From Penaeus vannamei (taxonomy: Eukaryota > Arthropoda > Malacostraca > Decapoda > Penaeidae): a DNA stretch of 10,000 nucleotides. Of this stretch, positions 1 to 7,525 are shown one piece after another. Location of the stretch: contig NC_091564.1 of assembly GCF_042767895.1 (NCBI RefSeq), positions 41,541,951-41,551,950 on the forward strand, read 5' to 3'. The stretch's first letter is position 1; each line of letters opens with the position of its first letter. The notes beneath the pieces were generated by a model that was not told the origin of the DNA, made no database searches, and saw nothing but the letters and a program-made list of their open reading frames with translations. A program made the translations under genes and the position numbers.

Positions 1-627
<627 letters not shown>

Positions 628-777
628 TTCGGGACTCAGTTCCTATGTGGAGGCGCCCTTTTAGACGAGTCCAGAGTCCTGACGGCGGCGCACTGTCTCG
701 AGGGCGTGGCGGCTCCCGAGGACATCGTGGCCGTGGCTGGAGAACACAATATCTTAGAGGAAGAGGGACCCGAACAG
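628..777 (+). CDS. Trypsin exon A: catalytic His57 and calcium loop
   Basis: This exon encodes residues 1-50 of the fragment, starting FGTQFLCGG. It carries C42 (residue 7), the catalytic His in TAAHC (19-23) with C58 beside it, and GEHNILEEEGPEQ (38-50). That last segment aligns with the calcium-binding loop of vertebrate and crayfish trypsins, with glutamates at positions 70, 77 and 80, so calcium stabilisation is plausible. The acceptor is the CAG at 625-627, placed directly after a roughly 600-bp CT tract that supplies the pyrimidine tract. The donor is CAG followed by gtggat at 778, a weak match to consensus. The exon is 150 nt and ends in phase 0. The first-codon phase is set by the reading frame, because the preceding exon is outside the window. 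Confidence 0.93.
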
Positions 778-3113
778 GTGGATAAGGAATGTTCCGAAAC
801 GTTGTGGGTTTTAGGGGTTTTGACGCGACGCGGTGGGGGGGGGGGAGGCTAAGTGTGTGTGGAGGGGGTCGTAGGTTTTTATTTTCTTTTATTTTTTTGT
901 GTGTGTGTTTTGTTGCGTGTGTTTTGTTTGGTGTTTTGGGTGTGTCTGTTTGTCTCTGGTTGTGCGTGCGTGTCTGTCTGTTTGTTTGTCTATCTATCTA
1001 TTTATTTCTCTCTCTGCCTCATTCCCTCTCTCTCTCCCTCTCTCTCTCCCTTCCCTCTCCTCTCCCTCCCCCTCTCCCTCTCCCTCTCCCTCTCCCTCCC
1101 CTCTCCCTCTCTCTCTCCGTCTCTCTCTCCCTCCCCCTCCCCCTCTCCCTCCCTCCCCCTCCCCTTCCCCTTCCCCTTCCCCCTCCCCTCCCTCTCCATC
1201 TCTCTCCCTCCCTCTCCCTTCCTCTCCCCCATCCCTCCCTCCCTCCCCCTCTCCCCCATCCCTCCCTCTCTCTCCTACCTCCTTCGCCCTCATTTCGACG
1301 CGACTCCAGCGCCACGGAGCCAGAGGCGGCGACCACCGCGTCCTCCGTCGGGAAACCGCATCCTGAAGGCGATGATCGGTCGGAGGTTCCGTTCTGTTGC
1401 GAGATATTCCTCCTGCAGCGGTGACGGAGGTCTGGGCGAGCTGGGGATGCTGTGTTGTGTGTGTGTGTGCGTGTGTGCGTGTGTGCGTGTGTGTGTGTGT
1501 GTGTGTTTTGTGTGTGTGTGTGTGTGTGTGATTTTTTCTCGGTCTCTGTTTTTTTTGGGGGGGCCTGTTTGTCTTTTTTTGTATGTATGTTTCTGTCTGT
1601 TTATGTCTCTTTCTCTGTCTCTGTCTCTCTCTCTCTCTCTCTCACTCTCTCTCCCTCCCTCTCTCTCTCTCTCTTTCCTTAACTGGATAACAATAGCTTT
1701 GTTTACTATCTTTGTTTTTTCTCTTCCTTCATTGATTAGATAGTAACAGTTTCTTGTCATTCAATAACTAGTAAATATATTTTGTATAACGTTTTTTTCT
1801 TATTCTTTTGTTGTTTTTTAACTTTTATTCATTAACTTGGTCATGTTGTTTTTATACCATCTTTATCTTCCCTCCCTCCATTAATTGGATAATAATATCA
1901 TTATTTACTATTTGCATCTCTCCCTTCATTCATTCCTTTTCTAATAATATCTTTGTTTGCCATTTCTCCCTTTCCATTCCTTCCTTTGCTAACAAATATT
2001 AATATCATACCAATTATTGCTAACAAAGCTATATCATACCAATTATTGCTAACAAAGCTATATCATACCAATTATTGCTAACAAAGCTATATCAGTATCA
2101 TACCAATTATCCATTCAATAGTAATTTCTTTTTTCATATGCAAGGAGCGGCCAGTGGTTGCAATGATTCCTCATGAGGCTTATCAAGGAGATTCCAAATT
2201 GGGCGCCGATGTTGCTGTGTTGCAGGTGGGTGTATTGCGCAGGTTGGGGGGTTGCGGTGCGTGGGTGGGTGTGGGGGTGGGTGGGGTATGTAGGCCTAGG
2301 TATGGGTGGTATGGTTTTACTTGTTTTTTTATGATGGTATTGGTTATTTTTTTTTTTATTGTGATTAGCTTTATTGTTATTGTTGTTGTCATCATTATTG
2401 TCATTTTCATTGTTGTCATCGTTGTTATCATCATAATCATAATCATCATCATAATGAACATCATCACCATCATCATCATCATCATAATATTATCAGGATG
2501 ATTATCATCAGGAGCATTTTTATCATCCTCATCAGCATTACCCTAATCATTATCATATCAGTACCATTACCATTATCACCATTTTATCATCGCTACCCTT
2601 ACATTATGGTTACTATTATCAGCATCACTATCATCATCATTACCATAATTATTACCATAACCATTACCACCATCATCATTATCATCATCATCATTATCAT
2701 CATCATCATCATCACAAACACCATCATTATCATCACTATCCTCCTCCTCCCCATCATCATCATCATCATCATAACCATCATCATCACCATATAACACAGA
2801 CACATCTCTACAGTGAAATAAATTCATCGCATTTGCCTTCGTCTTCAGGTAGCTCCTCCCTTCACCCTGGGGGAGCGGGTGTCCGTGGCCCCCTTGCCAG
2901 ACGTGGGCTTTGACCCCCCTGCAGGAAGTACTTGCACGATCTTGGGCTGGGGCACCACGGCAGAGGTGAGAGAGTATGTTGCAAGATCACTGTCGCATGT
3001 GGAGTGAGAGTGAGAGTGAGAGTGAGAGGGGGAGAGAGGGAGAGGGGGAGAGAGGGAGAGAGGGAGACAGGGAGAGGGGGAGAGAGAGGGAGAGGGGGAG
3101 AGAGGGAGAGGGG

Positions 3114-3153
<40 letters not shown>

Positions 3154-6100
3154 TTGGGAAGAGCGTGAAAAATAAGGGGAAAAAAGCGTCACAGAGGCCA
3201 AAGAAGAGAAAAATGAGAATCTATGTTGCAAGATCACTGTTGCATGTGGAGTGTGAGTTTATGTTGCAAGATCACTGTCGCATGTGGAGTGTGAGTTTAT
3301 GTTGCAAGATCACTGTCGCATGTGGAGTGTGAGTTTATGTTGCAAGATCACTGTCGCATGTGGAGTAAATGTGTAAGGGAAAGAGGGAGGGAGGAATGGA
3401 GGGATACATTACGTGGAGGTAAATGTACGAGTAGATTTGGGTGTTGGGAGGTATTTCCTGATTTTTAGGAAATGTGAAGTGATGTTGGTGAATTTGCATG
3501 TGAAGTGATGTTGGTGAATTTGCATGTGAAGTGATGTTGGTGAATTTGCATGTGAAGTGATGTTGGTGAATTTGCATGTGAAGTGATGTTGGTGAATTTG
3601 CATGTGAAGTGATGTTGGTGAATTTGCATGTGAAGTGATGTTGGTGAATTTGCATGTGAAGTGATGTTGGTGAACTTGCATGTTGGTGGGTATGTCTTGG
3701 TAAGAGAATGTTATGTGGTATTGGTGGGATGTCCATCAAAGGTATATTTCTGCGTTTTGTATTATACTTGGATTTTATTTTCTTACGTGAAATGTGGTGT
3801 AGTTACACCCTGCCCTGCGACCAACTTCACAAGGGAATGAGTGGTCCTTAATATTAACACAATTTTTAGTGTATTCGGGTTATATTTTAGGTTCATATCA
3901 CTATAAACTTGATGTGACTGGGGGACTGAAAAGTTCCAGATGCCAGAAAAACAAAAAATGGATGAGAAGTCGACTTAGAGAGCACAATTCCCGCAAAAGT
4001 TCAGATGCCAGAAAAATTAAAAATGGATGAGAATACGACTTAGAGAGCATAATTCCCACAAAAGTTCAGATGCCAGAAAAATAAAAATGGATGAGAATAC
4101 AACTTAGAGAGCACAATTCCCACAAAAGTTCAGATGCCAGAAAAAAAAAATGGACGAGAATACAACTTAGAGAGCACAATTCCCACAAAAGTTCAGATGC
4201 CAGAAAAATAAAAATGGATGAGAATACAACTTAGAGAGCACAATTCCCACAAAAGTTCAGATGCCAGAAAAATAAAAATGGATGAGAATACAACTTAGAG
4301 AGCACAATTCCCGCAAAAGTTCAGATGCCAGAAAAATAAAAATGGATGAGAATACAACTTAGAGAGCACAATTCCCGCAAAAGTTCAGATGCCAGAAAAA
4401 TAAAAATGGATGAGAATACAACTTAGAGAGCACAATTCCCACAAAAGTTCAGATGCCAGAAAAATAAAAGTGGATGAGAATACAACTTAGAGAGCACAAT
4501 TCCCGCAAAAGTTCAGATGCCAGAAAAAAAAAAAAAAATGGACGAGAATACAACTTAGAGAGCACAATTCCCACAAAAGTTCAGATGCCAGAAAAACAAA
4601 AAATGGATGAGAATACAACTTAGAGAGCACAATTCCCGCAAAAGTTCAGATGCCAGAAAAATAAAAAATAAAATGGATGAGAATACAACTTAGAGAGCAC
4701 AATTCCCGCAAAAGTTCAGATGCCAGAAAAATAAAAAATGGATGAGAATACAACTTAGGGAGCACAATTCCCACAAAAGTTCAGATGCCAGAAAAATAAA
4801 AAATGGATGAGAATACAACTTAGAGAGCACAATTCCCACAAAAGTTCAGATGCCAGAAAAAAAAAATGGACGAGAATACAACTTAGAGAGCACAATTCCC
4901 ACAAAAGTTCAGATGCCAGAAAAATAAAAATGGATGAGAATACAACTTAGAGAGCACAATTCCCACAAAAGTTCAGATGCCAGAAAAATAAAAATGGATG
5001 AGAATACAACTTAGAGAGCACAATTCCCACAAAAGTTCAGATGCCAGGAAAATAAAAATGGATGAGAATACAACTTAGAGAGCACAATTCCCACAAAAGT
5101 TCAGATGCCAGAAAAATAAAAATGGATGAGAATACAACTTAGAGAGCACAATTCCCACAAAAGTTCAGATGCCAGAAAAATAAAAATGGATGAGAATACA
5201 ACTTAGAGAGCACAATTCCCACAAAAGTTCAGATGCCAGAAAAATAAAAATGGATGAGAATACAACTTAGAGAGCACAATTCCCGCAAAAGTTCAGATGC
5301 CAGAAAAATAAAAGTGGATGAGAATACGACTTAGAGAGCACAATTCCCGCAAAAGTTCAGATGCCAGAAAAATAAAAATGGATGAGAATACAACTTAGAG
5401 AGCACAATTCCCGCAAAAGTTCAGATGCCAGAAAAATAAAAGTGGATGAGAATACGACTTAGAGAGCACAATTCCCGCAAAAGTTCAGATGCCAGAAAAA
5501 TAAAAATGGATGAGAATACAACTTAGAGAGCACAATTCCCACAAAAGTTCAGATGCCAGGAAAATAAAAATGGATGAGAATACAACTTAGAGAGCACAAT
5601 TCCCACAAAAGTTCAGATGCCAGGAAAATAAAAATGGATGAGAATACAACTTAGAGAGCACAATTCCCACAAAAGTTCAGATGCCAGAAAAAAAAAAAAT
5701 GGATGAGAATACAACTTAGAGAGCATACTTCCCACAAAAGTTCAGATGCCAGAAAAATAAAATAAAAATGGATGAAAATACGACTTAGAGAGCACAATTC
5801 CCACAAAAGTTCAGATGCCAGAAAAATAAAAATGGATGAGAATACAACTTAGAGAGCACAATTCCCACAAAAGTTCAGATGCCAGAAAAATAAAAATGGA
5901 TGAGAATACAACTTAGAGAGCACAATTCCCACAAAAGTTCAGATGCCAGAAAAATAAAAATGGATGAGAATACAACTTAGAGAGCACAATTCCCACAAAA
6001 GTTCAGATGCCAGAAAAATTAAAAATGGATGAGAATACAACTTAGAGAGCACAATTCCCGCAAAAGTTCAGATGCCAGAAAAATAAAAGTGGATGAGAAT

Positions 6101-7369
6101 ACGACTTAGAGAGCACAATTCCCGCAAAAGTTCAGATGCCAGAAAAAAAAAAAATGGATGAGAATACAACTTAGAGAGCATACTTCCCACAAAAGTTCAG
6201 ATGCCAGAAAAATAAAATAAAAATGGATGAAAATACGACTTAGAGAGCACAATTCCCACAATAGTTCAGATGCCAGAAAAATAAAAAAAAAATGGATGAG
6301 AATACAACTTAGAGAGCACAATTCCCACCAAAGTTCCAGATGCCAGAAAAATAAAAAATGGATGAGAAGTCGACTTAGAGAGCACAATTCCCACCAAAGT
6401 TCCAGATGCCAGAAAAATAAAAAATGGATGAGAATACGACTTAGAAAGCACAATTCCCACTAAAGTTCTCAGACTGTTCTCGCTACAAAAATGAAAATGA
6501 GCAAAAAAATGAGGAAAATCCCGAAGGCTTGGGAGTCCTACTCGAATGGCGTGACGAAGACGTGTAAAAGAAACCGGCGACCAGACCCCAGGCTCGTTAC
6601 CATGGCAACCCCCGGAGAGACGACACTAATGACTCGGTAATTGAAGGGGTTGCGGCGAGTGAGTGGTCAGTCTCCCGGCTAACCAAAAGTCATGGAAGCT
6701 GACTTAGGTAATGACTAATAGTAGTATTTTTAGTTCTCGACCTCCGCGGCGAAGGAAGTACAAGGTCAAAACCCCAAACTAATTAAACCTGCCTTTTTTT
6801 CACATAATATTAGTATCTTTAGTAAGTACAAGGTCAAAAACCTAACCGACAGACACAGATATTGCTATACTCGTTTAGCGTTGGTATTGCCAGTTCTATA
6901 TATCAGCTGGGTAGTTTTTCCTATAGCATTTGTAATAATTATGTCAGAGAAGAATTCTTTAATTCACTTTTTTATCGGTTCCATGCATTCTAGTATAATG
7001 TAGGCCTATAATTTTACGAGAATTTGTGTGGATTTTATTCTTGCTAGTTTCATGTGAAATTTGCATTTCTTCACTATGTCTGCAGTGTGATATCTGTTTG
7101 CCATCATGTTAGTTACGTCAGGTGTAAAAACAAACCCAAAATTTTGCTTAGATATTGTTTTTTTGACGAGATAACATGTGATAACATCGTCTTCCCAAAA
7201 GTTACCAGTGCTCTGACCACTGGTAAAATTTACCATGGTAATTCCAGTGGCAAGTTGTTATTGAATACCACCGCTGTTTGTTTACCATGGTAGTTATGGT
7301 AACCAGGTGATTTTACCATCGTCAGTGCGTTAGTGAATCCGGGCCCTGTTTTTTTTTTTTTTTCCTTTT

Positions 7370-7453
<84 letters not shown>

Positions 7454-7454
7454 T

Positions 7455-7525
<71 letters not shown>

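Larger units (their letters stand above)
6473..7200. other. Complex unique segment of intron 3
   Basis: After the minisatellite, about 6520-6690 is GC-richer and CpG-containing, unlike the rest of the intron, and includes an X-box-like palindrome. About 6690-7200 is AT-richer and holds a 16-bp direct repeat. The short open frames here, on both strands around 7006-7293, carry no domain I recognise. It could be intronic regulatory DNA or an old insertion. No RNA gene is visible. Confidence 0.5.

Noticed and set aside
789..1760. Long open frames rich in Leu/Ser/Pro (+) or Glu/Arg/Gly and Thr/His (-)
   Set aside because: They translate CT and GT microsatellites inside intron 1 and have no domain or exon structure of their own.
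2154..2827. Ile-, Met- and Asp-rich open frames on both strands
   Set aside because: They come from the ATT/ATC repeat. Only 2145-2225 is coding, as exon B.
2845..3332. Open frames overlapping exon C and the GA tract, on both strands
   Set aside because: The antisense frame is a shadow of exon C and the tract, and the + frames are GA-repeat translations in another frame.
3335..3739. Antisense protein with perfect 26-residue repeats
   Set aside because: A 26-bp unit is open in all three antisense frames, so the repeat creates the frame automatically. There is no start or splice context.
6106..6463. Hydrophobic repeated open frames that look like membrane proteins
   Set aside because: They are translations of the 64-bp minisatellite, kept open where A-run changes make unit lengths divisible by three.
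3473..6472. CRISPR-like regular repeats
   Set aside because: Units are directly adjacent with no unique spacers, the sequence is eukaryotic, and there are no cas genes.
2291..7008. ATGTAGGCCTA shared at 2288-2298 and 6998-7008
   Set aside because: An 11-base match between two introns with no extended similarity. TAGGCCTA is palindromic and seems common in marine invertebrate DNA, so it is not evidence of an element.
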